This document shows positions 36,365 through 45,105 of a stretch of 64,000 nucleotides of DNA, in pieces. Every line of letters begins with the position of its first letter. Positions within the stretch are counted from its first letter, which is position 1. Under the pieces are notes generated by a model. That model was not told the DNA's origin. It ran no database searches and saw only the letters and a list, made by a program, of their open reading frames with translations. The translations under genes were made by a program, and so were the position numbers. The DNA comes from Chloroflexota bacterium (GTDB lineage Bacteria; Chloroflexota; Anaerolineae; Anaerolineales; Villigracilaceae), in the NCBI GenBank assembly GCA_024224815.1, contig JAAENC010000435.1:1-64000 (forward strand). The letters run 5' to 3'.

Positions 36365-36751
36365 TTACCAAATAGTTTCTACATCATATAAGTTAATCAG
36401 GTCATCTTTGGTAATTAACGGCACAGACTCTAGTTGACTCTGTGCAATTAGGAGCCGATCAAAGGGATCAGCATGATGATTGGGCAGCTCATATACTTTT
36501 ACCGCATGACTAATTTCTATCGGCAGTGCCTGAAAACGGTGTAGATTCATACGATTACTTATATATTGCATTGGCTCCTCGGGCAAAACCAACCGTCCCT
36601 TTGCCGCCTTTATGGAAATCTCCCATGCACTCACAGCAGAGAGGTAAATTTCATTCCCTCCATCTGCGATGATCTCTTGTGCTTTCTTCGAGAGTTGGGC
36701 ATCCCCTAAATTCCACCAAAGAAAGCTATGGGTATCAAAAAGATATTTCAT
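36365..36751 (-). CDS. PIN-domain toxin (VapC-like)
   Basis: 128 residues. PIN ribonuclease fold with the acidic active-site set: LFDTH (Asp6), AWEIS (Glu about 44), DPFDRLLIAQ (Asp about 96 and 99) and a late TKDD. The sequence SFLWW after DTH is typical of the type II toxin subgroup paired with Phd/YefM antitoxins. PIN toxins cleave tRNA or rRNA. It overlaps the antitoxin gene by 4 bp (ATGA). Confidence 0.87.
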   Translation of the reverse strand: MKYLFDTHSFLWWNLGDAQLSKKAQEIIADGGNEIYLSAVSAWEISIKAAKGRLVLPEEPMQYISNRMNLHRFQALPIEISHAVKVYELPNHHADPFDRLLIAQSQLESVPLITKDDLINLYDVETIW

Positions 36752-36969
36752 AACTCAAACTCTGGCAGAGGGTCATCAAAGTTAGCTTTAATAATGATCT
36801 TCCCTTTATCAAGACCAGACGTGCGCGGTGCAACGCTTTCCTTCTCAAATGGGAGCAAACGCACAATAGGGTTGCCAGCTTTGGCAATAATAATTTCCTC
36901 ACCACTCATTACACGAGCAAGCAGCTTGGAAAAATGAGTCTTTGCTTCGTGGATATTATATACGGTCAT
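36748..36969 (-). CDS. Phd/YefM-family antitoxin
   Basis: 73 residues from the ATG at 36969, with a GGAGGTG site 4 nt upstream; the ATG at 36984 would start inside that site. MTVYNIHEAKTHFSKLLARV followed by GEEIIIAKAGNPIVRLLP is the Phd/YefM DNA-binding N-terminus. The C-terminal part (about 45-73) would wrap the toxin. It probably represses its own promoter with the toxin as corepressor. Confidence 0.87.
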   Translation of the reverse strand: MTVYNIHEAKTHFSKLLARVMSGEEIIIAKAGNPIVRLLPFEKESVAPRTSGLDKGKIIIKANFDDPLPEFEL

Positions 36970-36986
36970 ATCACACCTCCGCATTC

Positions 36987-37015
36987 ATTATAGACTAATC
37001 AGTAGACTAAGTCAA
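36987..37015 (-). promoter_or_regulatory. Consensus promoter with repeated operator for the toxin-antitoxin pair
   Basis: On the minus strand TTGACT (37010-37015), 17 bp, TATAAT (36987-36992): near-perfect sigma70 spacing. Two direct repeats TAGTCTA lie across the spacer and -10 (37003-37009 and 36991-36997), 12 bp apart, a natural site for autorepression by the antitoxin. Confidence 0.75.
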
Positions 37016-37049
37016 ACTTTTAACAAGCGTGCTTCATGAAAAGGGATAG

Positions 37050-38177
37050 TTATAAACCCAATATCGAAGAAAGCACGCCAATTACAAGAATGACAACGGC
37101 TGTAGCTACAAGTGCGCCACATCCCCAGCCCAAGGAAACTTTCCGGCTCTGATTTGCAGTGATGCCCGGCTCCAATCTACGGATATGGCGTACAGCCTGC
37201 CGACCAGCGAACATCCCCGTCAGGAACCAAACAACACCAAGCAAAAGAAAGAAAACCAGCACAATAATTAGAATAAAAAGGATAGCTTCACCGAGCGCAT
37301 TGCCAATTCCGGCACCCAGACATTCTCCAAACCCAAGCCCTTCGCAACTGACATCATTCCCCTGTACAGAAATCGCGCCAAGAGAGACCATAATCGCGGT
37401 CACGATACCGGAAACCACCATCCCCAAGGGCCCGCTGATCGCCCAAATGCGGATTGTGGGGGACATATGCTTCCAGGAAATGCTGGGCGCATTCGGGCGC
37501 AAGGCCAACATAGTGAAAAGCCCCGCGAACAAACCACCCACGAAACCACCGATTCCACCGCTGATGAGAAGGACAAATAGGGTGGCGAAAAGCTCTCCAC
37601 TTTCTGTATCATTTTGACTAATTGACAAAATCAATAAAAGAAAGGATACGATAAACCAGAAAGCTGTCCAGCCACCGCCCCAGGCAAAAGCCCAAGCGGG
37701 GATTTTACGAAAAACTTCGCCCAAACCGACTTTTGTCTCGCCACGCATAAAAGGTTTTTCATAGCCTTCTACTTTTACTGCTCCAACTGCGACCAAACCA
37801 TCGACAAGTTCCTGAAAATTCTCTCTATAACTGCCCAGACGCATATCCAGCGTCTGGATATCGTGCACGAGCACGGCAAACTCACCTGTCCACTCGGCTG
37901 GCCTGTATAAAACAGGGATGATCGGTTTCCCCAATTCGAGTGCCTTATTCACTTCTTCGCGCACATATCTGGATTCAGCAGCATCCGGCGAAAGCACTAA
38001 AACGAAGGCTTTGCACTCGCGGATCCCATCCATAATCTCATCGTGCCAATTTTGCCCCACCTGAATTGCGGATTGGTCAAACCAAACACCGGCAACCTGC
38101 GTATCCAAATCGGCAGCCAGACGGGTAACAAATTCCTGATCTCGACGGGAATAAGAGATGAAGATGTCTTTGTTCAT
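37050..38177 (-). CDS. TIR-domain protein with polytopic membrane C-terminus
   Basis: 375 residues, AAGGAG site before the ATG. Residues 1-140 are a TIR domain: DIFISYSRRDQEFVTRLAAD, VWFDQSAIQVGQNW, CKAFVLVLSPDAAES and YVREEVNKALELGKPIIPVL, where the Glu of the REE segment corresponds to the family's catalytic Glu. About 175-375 has four or five membrane helices with Gly-rich turns. Many bacterial TIR proteins degrade NAD+ in antiphage defence; others are only adaptors. Tethering to the membrane with no separate sensor gene nearby is notable. The stop lies 66 bp from the antitoxin promoter. Confidence 0.8.
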   Translation of the reverse strand: MNKDIFISYSRRDQEFVTRLAADLDTQVAGVWFDQSAIQVGQNWHDEIMDGIRECKAFVLVLSPDAAESRYVREEVNKALELGKPIIPVLYRPAEWTGEFAVLVHDIQTLDMRLGSYRENFQELVDGLVAVGAVKVEGYEKPFMRGETKVGLGEVFRKIPAWAFAWGGGWTAFWFIVSFLLLILSISQNDTESGELFATLFVLLISGGIGGFVGGLFAGLFTMLALRPNAPSISWKHMSPTIRIWAISGPLGMVVSGIVTAIMVSLGAISVQGNDVSCEGLGFGECLGAGIGNALGEAILFILIIVLVFFLLLGVVWFLTGMFAGRQAVRHIRRLEPGITANQSRKVSLGWGCGALVATAVVILVIGVLSSILGL

Positions 38178-38280
38178 GAGATGCTCCTTATTTGAAAAAA
38201 AGAGAGGCTATGAACATCATAACCCAAAAGACTAGCCGAAAGAAACGATAATATTCTACGAAAATTAATCTAATTGACAA

Positions 38281-38306
38281 AAAAACTCTCCCTTTTGGAA
38301 GAGTTT
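38281..38306 (-). terminator. Rho-independent terminator of the ParB-Usp gene
   Basis: On the minus strand AAAACTCTTCC/GGGAGAGTTTT (one bulged base) is followed by TTTTTTTG, 9 bp after the stop at 38315. Confidence 0.8.
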
Positions 38307-38314
38307 TCTATAAA

Positions 38315-40057
38315 TTATCGGCAAACCCACATAGGATGGCGGAACTCGCATAGAATGCGCTCTGCTGTACTCCCTAGCGTCAGATGCCGAACAGGGCGAA
38401 AACTGAAGCCACCCATGAAGAGCAGATTGATATCATGATCCCGTGCAGTTTCCAGAACTCTTTCTGCAATAGGCCCCTTTTTCAACAAGTAGTTAACATC
38501 TCTAATCCCTTGCTTTGTTATATACTGCCGCGCCTTTTCCAGGGCAGCTCCACCCGTATGTGATGTTTCCACAGTCAGCACGGTTAATGATTTTGGCCAA
38601 CGAGCAGTGAGATAAGTGGCAATAAAGAGAGCTTCATCTGCTTTAGGGCTACCATCATAAGCCAAAAGGGCATGGCTATAATCAGACTGTGTGCCATCAG
38701 GCCTGATCTGGATAGGACGCGGGCATTGCTGAATGATCAATTTCAAATCAGTACTGATGCGATGCAAAGGTTTATTTTCTGGAGGACGCGTGCTATTAAG
38801 AATAACAAAATCAACCCAGGCAGCATATTTAATAATTGACTTGACAGGGCTATTGTCGACTTCAACAGCAAATTCCCCTTTTACACCGACATCCTGACAA
38901 CGCTGAGTAAATCTTTCTTCCATACGTCGAACGGAATCGCTCCCTACCAGTGTTTTATCCGGCACAACATGCAAGCCAAAGATATGATCACCGTCAAATT
39001 GGGCAGCTTTTAAAATAAATTCAAACATACGCCACCCTTCATTACTTCCATCCAAAGGAACAAGAATATGCTCAAATAAATGATGATAACGTTTACGCGC
39101 CAACTGCTGTTTACGCCACAAACCTGTTTTCGGCCCCCTATCCAAATAGGGCGAAACCTTCGTGATAATGCGGTTTAGCAAGCTCGGAGCTTGAGTTTGA
39201 GAATCGATCAGATCCGACACACCTGTCTCCATCTCTACATGCCAACCAAGCTCCTTTTCCAATTCCGCCTGACGTTCAGAAAGCAGCACATACATATCCG
39301 CTTCTGTTTTCTCAGGGAAACGATGCAAAACACCCAACTCACGGATAATATGAATAACAGGAAGATAAACATGGTCGTACCAATCTACGACAGCTTTCTC
39401 ACGTAGATCATCTTCGTCAAATATATCCACGCCTTTTTTCAGGAGATTATATTCGGCTTCTATTTGTTCAAAAAAGACCGAGTATTGCTCACAAAATGTC
39501 ATTAATAAATCGACATCAGGGCACAGTTTGTCGAGGTTCGTTTTCTCTAAAAAATCAGCATAATAGGATTTGCAGATAATTTCATTGGGATCATCATCCG
39601 CGGTTAGCGGGACCCGTGTTTTGATCTCTGTCACATACGCAGAAATCGTTCTTGTTTTCAACTGGCGAGCGATGGAAACACGGTGGTTGCCATCCTGAAC
39701 AAAATACGCATCCCCCACCTGATAGACTTCAATCGGCGGCATTCCGACCATATCGGTCACCGCTGCTTTGACCTCTACCCAACGCTCTTCGTCAGAATCC
39801 CGCTTGGGGAGAAAGCTGCGCGTAAAATCATCGTAACGAGCGACACTACCCACGATTTTATCTAACTCAATTTCCTGTAACCCAAGCTTGGTTACATCCC
39901 CTGTACTTCGCAACTGCTGTCGCACTTCATCGAAGCAAAGGAGTTCACTCTCTTTCCCACGCAGGCGAGATAAAATCTGCTGCATCACAGCTTCTTTTCT
40001 TGCATATTGGAAATCGCGCAAGGCCATCTCGTAGCTGACTTTACTTCGTTTTTTCAT
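38315..40057 (-). CDS. ParB-like domain fused to two universal stress protein domains
   Basis: 580 residues. The N-terminal third carries a ParB/sulfiredoxin-like motif, VQDGNHRVSIARQLK at about 120-134, preceded by the helical IELDKIVGSVARYDDF. Residues 160-310 are a helical linker. Residues about 325-440 (HILVPLDGSNEGWRMFEFIL) and 465-580 (HALLAYDGSPKADEALFIA) are two UspA folds. The second retains the ATP-binding-like GGFSFRPVRHLTLGSTAERI; the first lacks a clear GxxG motif. ParB-like domains can hydrolyse or bind nucleotides, and Usp domains bind ATP, so a nucleotide-dependent stress regulator is plausible. I know no characterised protein with this layout. Confidence 0.75.
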   Translation of the reverse strand: MKKRSKVSYEMALRDFQYARKEAVMQQILSRLRGKESELLCFDEVRQQLRSTGDVTKLGLQEIELDKIVGSVARYDDFTRSFLPKRDSDEERWVEVKAAVTDMVGMPPIEVYQVGDAYFVQDGNHRVSIARQLKTRTISAYVTEIKTRVPLTADDDPNEIICKSYYADFLEKTNLDKLCPDVDLLMTFCEQYSVFFEQIEAEYNLLKKGVDIFDEDDLREKAVVDWYDHVYLPVIHIIRELGVLHRFPEKTEADMYVLLSERQAELEKELGWHVEMETGVSDLIDSQTQAPSLLNRIITKVSPYLDRGPKTGLWRKQQLARKRYHHLFEHILVPLDGSNEGWRMFEFILKAAQFDGDHIFGLHVVPDKTLVGSDSVRRMEERFTQRCQDVGVKGEFAVEVDNSPVKSIIKYAAWVDFVILNSTRPPENKPLHRISTDLKLIIQQCPRPIQIRPDGTQSDYSHALLAYDGSPKADEALFIATYLTARWPKSLTVLTVETSHTGGAALEKARQYITKQGIRDVNYLLKKGPIAERVLETARDHDINLLFMGGFSFRPVRHLTLGSTAERILCEFRHPMWVCR

Positions 40058-40243
40058 AAGGTCATTCTCTCAAAGTTGAATAGCATCATGCCCATAGATT
40101 ACTCGATTTCATTCCTTAGCGAAAGTCCCAGTTTTGAAGAAAAGAAAAATGTGTTTTACATACTGAGCTTTTCAGAAAAAATAAATTTAAGCAATTGCCC
40201 TATAATAAAAGAAAACTATTTTTCTGACACAATCGAACAAACT

Positions 40244-40380
40244 AGAACTTTCGCATTTGAACAAGGAGAGTGCGTCGCACCAAAACGATAAGAATCTGCC
40301 CCTCGACAGGCAAAATCCTTGTCGATTAGCGTCTTTTTGTCGAAGTTAGTACAACGCACATCCGCCTGAGCGAAAGTTCT
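40244..40380. repeat. Composite palindromic element before the URO-D-like gene
   Basis: The 348-bp gap 40058-40405 holds no convincing gene. Within it AGAACTTTCGC (40244-40254) and GCGAAAGTTCT (40370-40380) are perfect 11-bp inverted ends. Nested inside are GTGCGT/ACGCAC and CGACA..TGTCG pairs. It looks like a small mobile-type palindromic element or a structured leader; its right end is 25 bp from the URO-D-like ATG. Confidence 0.6.
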
Positions 40381-40405
40381 TCAAGCAAAAAAACATGAGG
40401 CAATC

Positions 40406-41347
40406 ATGAATAAAAGAGACCTTGTCCTAAGTTTATTAGATTCTGAGACCCCAACGCCCTATATCCCCGCTGCATTTTTCCTGCATTTTGACCCTCGTGA
40501 TCATCGTGGGCAAGCGGCAGTTGATAAACATCTTGAATTCTTCAAAACCACAGGGATGGATCTTCTCAAAATTCAATATGAAAACAACTTTCCCCTTCGT
40601 CCCGACATTATCACCCCCGCAGATTGGGAGAAAATGCCCTGCTATGGCGAAGCCTTTTACAAAGACCAATGGCATATCGCCGAGAAATTGGTTGAAGAAG
40701 CAAAAAAGGATGCGCTAGTTGTTATGACCCTATACTCACCCTTCATGTGCGCGGAGCAATCCATTACTAAAGAGCTTCTCGCTCAACATCTACGGGAAGA
40801 TCGGGATAAAACAAAAAAGGGGATAGAGACTATCACCGAGAGTCTAATGATCTTTGTCAAAGGCTGCATAGAACGCGGGATCGATGGCTTTTATCACTCT
40901 ACACAGGGAGGAGAAACTTATCGCTTTGAAGGCTCACCCATCTTTGATGAGTGCATTAAGCCCTATGATTTGGCGTTGATGGATGAGATCAATGCACAGT
41001 GCGATTTCAATATCCTTCACATTTGCGATTATCGTGGCGGATATGCCGACTTCGCCCCCTTTCTGAATTACCCGGGCCAACTAGTCAGCACGCCCCTAAA
41101 ATGGGGAGAGAAAATTCTCGATCTCAAAGACATTGCCAAGATATTCAAACGTCCCGTCATGGGCGGACTAGACCGACACGGAATCATCACAAAAGGTCGC
41201 AAAGCTGAGATCGTCACCGCCGTCAACGCCGCCTGCGATGAAGCCCCCGAAAAATTTATGCTCGGCGCAGACTGCACGCTCCCCAGCGATATTGACTGGG
41301 AGAATATCAAAACAGCCATTGATGCGGCGCATAATTACAAAATCTAG
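40406..41347 (+). CDS. Uroporphyrinogen decarboxylase family protein
   Basis: 313 residues, GAGG site before the ATG. The URO-D (TIM-barrel) fold is suggested by PYIPAAFFLHFDP, FFKTTGMDLLKIQYEN, GIDGFYHSTQGGE, NILHICDYRGGYADFAPF, and a C-terminal LGADCTLPSDIDWENIKTAI. True HemE catalytic Asp and N-terminal Arg positions are not evident, and heme genes are absent, so it more likely belongs to the URO-D-like methyltransferase branch that feeds corrinoid proteins. It is monocistronic. Confidence 0.75.
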   Translation: MNKRDLVLSLLDSETPTPYIPAAFFLHFDPRDHRGQAAVDKHLEFFKTTGMDLLKIQYENNFPLRPDIITPADWEKMPCYGEAFYKDQWHIAEKLVEEAKKDALVVMTLYSPFMCAEQSITKELLAQHLREDRDKTKKGIETITESLMIFVKGCIERGIDGFYHSTQGGETYRFEGSPIFDECIKPYDLALMDEINAQCDFNILHICDYRGGYADFAPFLNYPGQLVSTPLKWGEKILDLKDIAKIFKRPVMGGLDRHGIITKGRKAEIVTAVNAACDEAPEKFMLGADCTLPSDIDWENIKTAIDAAHNYKI

Positions 41348-41354
41348 ATGAAAC

Positions 41355-41382
41355 AAAAACTCTCCACTATCGGAGAGTTTTT
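41355..41382 (+). terminator. Rho-independent terminator
   Basis: Perfect stem AAAAACTCTCC/GGAGAGTTTTT, 7 bp after the URO-D-like stop, with the T run included in the right arm and TTATTG after it. Confidence 0.82.
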
Positions 41383-41397
41383 ATTGAAAATGATTGG

Positions 41398-41540
41398 GTA
41401 GTGCGCCAACCTAAGCGATGTCATTGCGAACGAAGCATAGCGGAGTGTGGCAATCTCCTTCACTTACGGGGAGACTGCTTCGCAAAAGCGGCTCGCAGAG
41501 ACAAATCAGGGAAGGGTATCGCTTATTGCCTAAGCACTAC
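41398..41540. repeat. Palindromic repeat, family A relative
   Basis: Terminal inverted ends GTAGTGC (41398-41404) and GCACTAC (41534-41540), interior CATTGCGAACGAAGC...GCAATCTCC and GACTGCTTCGC, then GCTCGCAGAGA. This is the widespread TTGCGA/GAAGCAATCTC type of intergenic repeat. Its overall plan matches 3541-3669, 53033-53162 and 59056-59203. Confidence 0.65.
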
Positions 41541-41551
41541 CAATGATTAAT

Positions 41552-42049
41552 CTATTTCCCATCGATTTTCATATTCCCCATCAAACGCCAAAGACCGCGC
41601 ATCATCTTATGCCCAAAATCAGGATTTAAAAACTGCGCCGGACAAGAACCGGGGATCACTTCGATCCCGTGCTCGCGACATAACGCGACCGCATCTTGCG
41701 AAACGCTAGTCATGCTTTCTACCAACCCGGGTTTTGTGCCCATCATACAGTGCATCCAAATATGCTTAATGCCAACATTGATGCATTGCTGAACGATCTG
41801 TTCCGTCACTTCGGGGCGGGCAAGAACGAAAACAGCATCCGCTTTTTCAGGCGTGGATGCCAGATTCGGATAACAGGGCTCACCCTTGAATTGCTCTATT
41901 TTCGGATTTATCGCATAAACAATATAACCTGCATCTTTAAATTTCTGGTAATTTAAATTACAGCCTGTATCACGTTTTTCTGATACTCCAACTAGCGCAA
42001 TCTTCTTTTGTGAGAAAAATTCTTCTGCCATTCTGTCAATTTTTGCCAT
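41552..42049 (-). CDS. CoA-binding domain protein (YccU-like)
   Basis: 165 residues, AGGAG site 8 nt before the ATG. A single Rossmann-type CoA-binding domain: KKIALVGVSEKRDTGCNL, YAINPK, ADAVFVLARPEVTEQIVQQC, and HCMMGTKPG with the late GIEVIPGSCPAQFL. Domain length and motifs match the stand-alone CoA_binding_2 family, whose role is unclear but is linked to acyl-CoA metabolism or protein acylation. The methylmalonyl-CoA mutase gene is 0.9 kb upstream on the same strand. Confidence 0.85.
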   Translation of the reverse strand: MAKIDRMAEEFFSQKKIALVGVSEKRDTGCNLNYQKFKDAGYIVYAINPKIEQFKGEPCYPNLASTPEKADAVFVLARPEVTEQIVQQCINVGIKHIWMHCMMGTKPGLVESMTSVSQDAVALCREHGIEVIPGSCPAQFLNPDFGHKMMRGLWRLMGNMKIDGK

Positions 42050-42100
42050 CGTACTACTCCTATTACACCGCCTTAGCAGGTTAGACCAAATCTAAGAATA

Positions 42101-42877
42101 TTAGTCATCAGGGTAAAAATCTTCCCATCCTGAAGGGAAAAGCTCTGGAGGAGGAGGAAGTTCAAATTCATCGTTAGTTATGTTTTCATCCTTCTTATAC
42201 ATCTCAAAATATGTTTCAAGAAGAAACATTCCTACAGTAGTAAGAGAATTGACAGCTAGTCTTGCATGCCTTTTCTCTAAACGAAGCTGATTAGCCCCCT
42301 TACCATGAAATGTACTATATTTTGTTCGCAAAACCGCGAGGCCAGCTCCAGCATTTGATAAGCCACCAAGAATACGTTTCAAATCTGGATCTGCATGCCC
42401 TGCTGGCGATAAATCCAATATTTTAAATACCGTTTTCAAAAGCGGCTGTAAACTTTCGTCTTTGGGATAAGGTTCTTTAAATGCATCTAGCATTGCCTTG
42501 CAAATACTTTCAAGTGCTGTAGAAGCCATACCAATTGCATTAGCTGGATTCGTTTCTACGTCTTGGACGGCTTTTTCAAAATCGTCTTGACAAACCTTCA
42601 TTGAGGTTTTGTCAAATTGTCTAAGCAAATGCGCAGCACTTGAGACAGTTTCAAATGAATTAAACAATTCTAAATCTTTAGCTATATTTACAATGATATT
42701 CTCATCAATAGTTCCTAAAATTTCTTTTACATACAGCCACTTATTATCAGCCATAGAAATATTTGGAGTTTGTATTCTAAATGTACTAAAGTAAGTGTTT
42801 ATATCAGTTGTTGTCATCGTAGACTGCAGATGACGGCCTATTTTACTAATTAAATCTACACGCTCAGTATGTTTCAT
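42101..42877 (-). CDS. Abortive-infection C-terminal (Abi_C-like) domain protein
   Basis: 258 residues, AGGAG site before the ATG. The second half matches the Abi_C pattern: STALESICKAML, LLKTVFKILDLSP, LSNAGAGLAVLRTKYSTFHGKG and RHARLAVNSLTTVGMFLLET. The N-terminal 110 residues are helical and unrecognised. The domain is common at the C-terminus of phage-exclusion proteins and of other defence-associated genes; the His of FHGKG and the Arg of VLRTKY are its best conserved spots. The gene is clearly AT-richer than its neighbours, consistent with acquisition. No partner gene is adjacent. Confidence 0.75.
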   Translation of the reverse strand: MKHTERVDLISKIGRHLQSTMTTTDINTYFSTFRIQTPNISMADNKWLYVKEILGTIDENIIVNIAKDLELFNSFETVSSAAHLLRQFDKTSMKVCQDDFEKAVQDVETNPANAIGMASTALESICKAMLDAFKEPYPKDESLQPLLKTVFKILDLSPAGHADPDLKRILGGLSNAGAGLAVLRTKYSTFHGKGANQLRLEKRHARLAVNSLTTVGMFLLETYFEMYKKDENITNDEFELPPPPELFPSGWEDFYPDD

Positions 42878-42903
42878 AAATAATCTCCTAAATGGTTTCT
42901 CAT

Positions 42904-44568
42904 TTAGAACCCCTCCGCCACATACTCACCCCAAACACTCCGCAGAATATTCGCCACTTCGCCAAGAGTCATCTCATTTTCAACGGCTTCGATGAAGAGG
43001 GGCATCAAATTCTCAGTGCCTTTTGCGGCGTTTTCTATCTTTGCACGCAACTCGGCAACTACTCTCTCATCTCTACTCTCTCTTAACTCCCTTAACTTCG
43101 CTCGCTGCGATTGCTCAATAGCGGGGTCAACGGCCATCCGTTCAATATCTATATTTTCATCCACCTGGAATTTATTCACACCGACGACAATATCTTCGTT
43201 ACGCTCGATCGTTTTTTGGGCAGCGTAGGCCGCGTTTTGAATTTCACGCTGCATATAGCCTTGTTCGATGGCGTTCAGTGCACCGCCCATATCGTCGATT
43301 TTGGCGATATATTCTTCAGCGGCTTTTTCCATTTCATCGGTCAGGTATTCAATATAGTAGGAGCCAGCCAGCGGGTCGATAGAATCCGCTACGCCGGATT
43401 CATGAGCGATGATCTGCTGCGTGCGCAAGGCTACGCGCACCGATTTTTCGGTTGGGAGCCAGAGGGCTTCGTCCATGCTATTCGTATGCAGAGATTGTGT
43501 CCCACCTAAAACGGCAGAAAGGGCTTGGATTGTCACGCGGGCAACATTATTTTCAGGTTGTTGGGCGGTCAAAGTCGAACCAGCAGTTTGAGTATGGAAG
43601 CGCAATCGCCACGATTTCGGGTTTTTCGCGCCAAAGCGCTCCTTCATCGTCCGCGCCCACAAGCGGCGAGCGGCGCGGTATTTTGCTACTTCTTCGAGTA
43701 AATTATTATGGGCATTGAAGAAAAAGGAAAGCTGAGGTGCAAAACTATCCACGTCCAAGCCTGCGTCAATCGCGGCCTGCACATAGGCGATCCCATTTGC
43801 GAGCGTAAAAGCCATCTCCTGCACCGCCGTCGAGCCAGCTTCACGGATATGGTATCCCGAAATGCTGATCGTATTCCAGCGCGGCACTTCGGCCTGACAA
43901 TATTGAAAAACGTCCGTTATCAGGCGCATCGAGGGCGTCGGCGGGTAAATATAGGTCCCGCGCGCAACATATTCTTTGAGAATATCATTCTGGATCGTGC
44001 CGCGCAATTTGCTCACATCCGCGCCTTGTTTTTTGGCAACAGCGATATACATAGCGAGCAAAATGGCTGCGGGGGCGTTGATGGTCATCGAAGTCGAAAC
44101 TTTATCCAGCGGAATCTCGTAGAAGAGTTGTTCCATATCTTTTATGGATGAAATGGATACTCCAACTTTTCCCACCTCCCCAGCCGCGAGCGGATCGTCA
44201 GCATCGTAGCCGATCTGAGTCGGGAGATCAAACGCGACAGACAGGCCTGTTTGCCCTTGGTCGAGTAAATATCGGTACCGAGTATTCGATTCTTCGGCGG
44301 AGGCGTAACCGGCGTATTGGCGCATTGTCCAGAATCTGCCCCGATACATGGTCGGTTGAACGCCACGCGTAAATGGGTATTCGCCCGGGAACCCGAGAGA
44401 TGCTGTTTTATCGGTAGCAAGCCCACACCCGTCGCTCCGCTCCGAGTGCAGGGGGTCGAGTGCGAGACGAGGTACTTCTATCCCGGAAGAGGTTTTGAAT
44501 TCACCTTTTCGTTCTGAAAACTTCTTGCATCTTTCTTCCCAGCGTTTGCGCGCAGCTTCAATAGTCAT
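42904..44568 (-). CDS. Methylmalonyl-CoA mutase large-chain, catalytic domain only
   Basis: 554 residues from the ATG at 44568, which has an AGGTGA site; an ATG at 44595 is less likely. The TIM-barrel catalytic region is complete: [31 protein letters not shown], split here as [14 protein letters not shown] and [14 protein letters not shown], then [53 protein letters not shown] and [16 protein letters not shown]. The C-terminal B12-binding domain is absent, so it is the type in which a separate small subunit carries the cobalamin domain. That small subunit is not in the window. The reaction interconverts succinyl-CoA and methylmalonyl-CoA. Confidence 0.9.
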   Translation of the reverse strand: MTIEAARKRWEERCKKFSERKGEFKTSSGIEVPRLALDPLHSERSDGCGLATDKTASLGFPGEYPFTRGVQPTMYRGRFWTMRQYAGYASAEESNTRYRYLLDQGQTGLSVAFDLPTQIGYDADDPLAAGEVGKVGVSISSIKDMEQLFYEIPLDKVSTSMTINAPAAILLAMYIAVAKKQGADVSKLRGTIQNDILKEYVARGTYIYPPTPSMRLITDVFQYCQAEVPRWNTISISGYHIREAGSTAVQEMAFTLANGIAYVQAAIDAGLDVDSFAPQLSFFFNAHNNLLEEVAKYRAARRLWARTMKERFGAKNPKSWRLRFHTQTAGSTLTAQQPENNVARVTIQALSAVLGGTQSLHTNSMDEALWLPTEKSVRVALRTQQIIAHESGVADSIDPLAGSYYIEYLTDEMEKAAEEYIAKIDDMGGALNAIEQGYMQREIQNAAYAAQKTIERNEDIVVGVNKFQVDENIDIERMAVDPAIEQSQRAKLRELRESRDERVVAELRAKIENAAKGTENLMPLFIEAVENEMTLGEVANILRSVWGEYVAEGF

Positions 44569-44644
44569 TTTGTCACCTGTTTTAAGAATTTTCATCCATT
44601 ATAATAGCTATAAGTAATTAGCCACTCTCAACATAGATGAATTT

Positions 44645-44718
44645 GCGAGGAGAGTTTTACCCGACGAAGCAATCTCATTGTCTATGGGACTGCTTCGTCG
44701 CAAGTGCCCGCTCCTCGC
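44645..44718. repeat. Palindromic repeat, family A relative
   Basis: GCGAGGAG/CTCCTCGC outer arms (44645-44652 and 44711-44718) with an inner perfect pair CGACGAAGCA/TGCTTCGTCG (44662-44671 and 44691-44700). It sits in the shared upstream region of the mutase gene and the zinc-ribbon gene at 44743. Confidence 0.65.
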
Positions 44719-44742
44719 AGAGTCAACACATTAGGAGCTACT

Positions 44743-45099
44743 ATGAAATTAATCGCAAATATCGCAGCAGCTATTTTGATCTTTTTCGGTGTAATGTTCA
44801 TTTGGGGGGCTTTTGGCTCTAACCCGCAACCCGCATGGATCTGTGTAGGCGGCGTAAGTGTGGCAATTGGTTTTGGCTTGATCTGGTTTGCGCAACGTAA
44901 GCCCAAAGCCGCTCCGGGGGGAGAAAATGTCTCGGTAAATATTGATTTGCCTGGCGAAGTAAAACTTGAAACCATGAAATGCGAAGCCTGCGGGGGCGCA
45001 ATAACGAGCAAGAATATCGAAATGCAATCCGGCGCACCGATGGTTGTCTGCCCTTATTGTGATACGACTTATCAGTTAAACGAAGAACCGAAGTGGTAG
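44743..45099 (+). CDS. Small membrane protein with zinc ribbon
   Basis: 118 residues from the ATG at 44743 (TAGGAG site); an upstream in-frame start at 44704 lies in repeat sequence. Two membrane helices (about 5-24 and 31-50), a Lys/Gly-rich linker, then a C-terminal zinc ribbon CEACGG...CPYCDTTY (about 83-110). It is about 100 bp upstream of the DUF2207 gene and same strand, so it may belong to that cluster. Zinc ribbons of this kind often bind proteins rather than DNA. Confidence 0.72.
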   Translation: MKLIANIAAAILIFFGVMFIWGAFGSNPQPAWICVGGVSVAIGFGLIWFAQRKPKAAPGGENVSVNIDLPGEVKLETMKCEACGGAITSKNIEMQSGAPMVVCPYCDTTYQLNEEPKW

Positions 45100-45105
45100 A
45101 GCGTG

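Noticed and set aside
40007..40291. 94-codon plus-strand open frame before the URO-D-like gene
   Set aside because: It starts inside the ParB-Usp gene on the opposite strand, has no ribosome site or family signal, and ends in the palindromic element.
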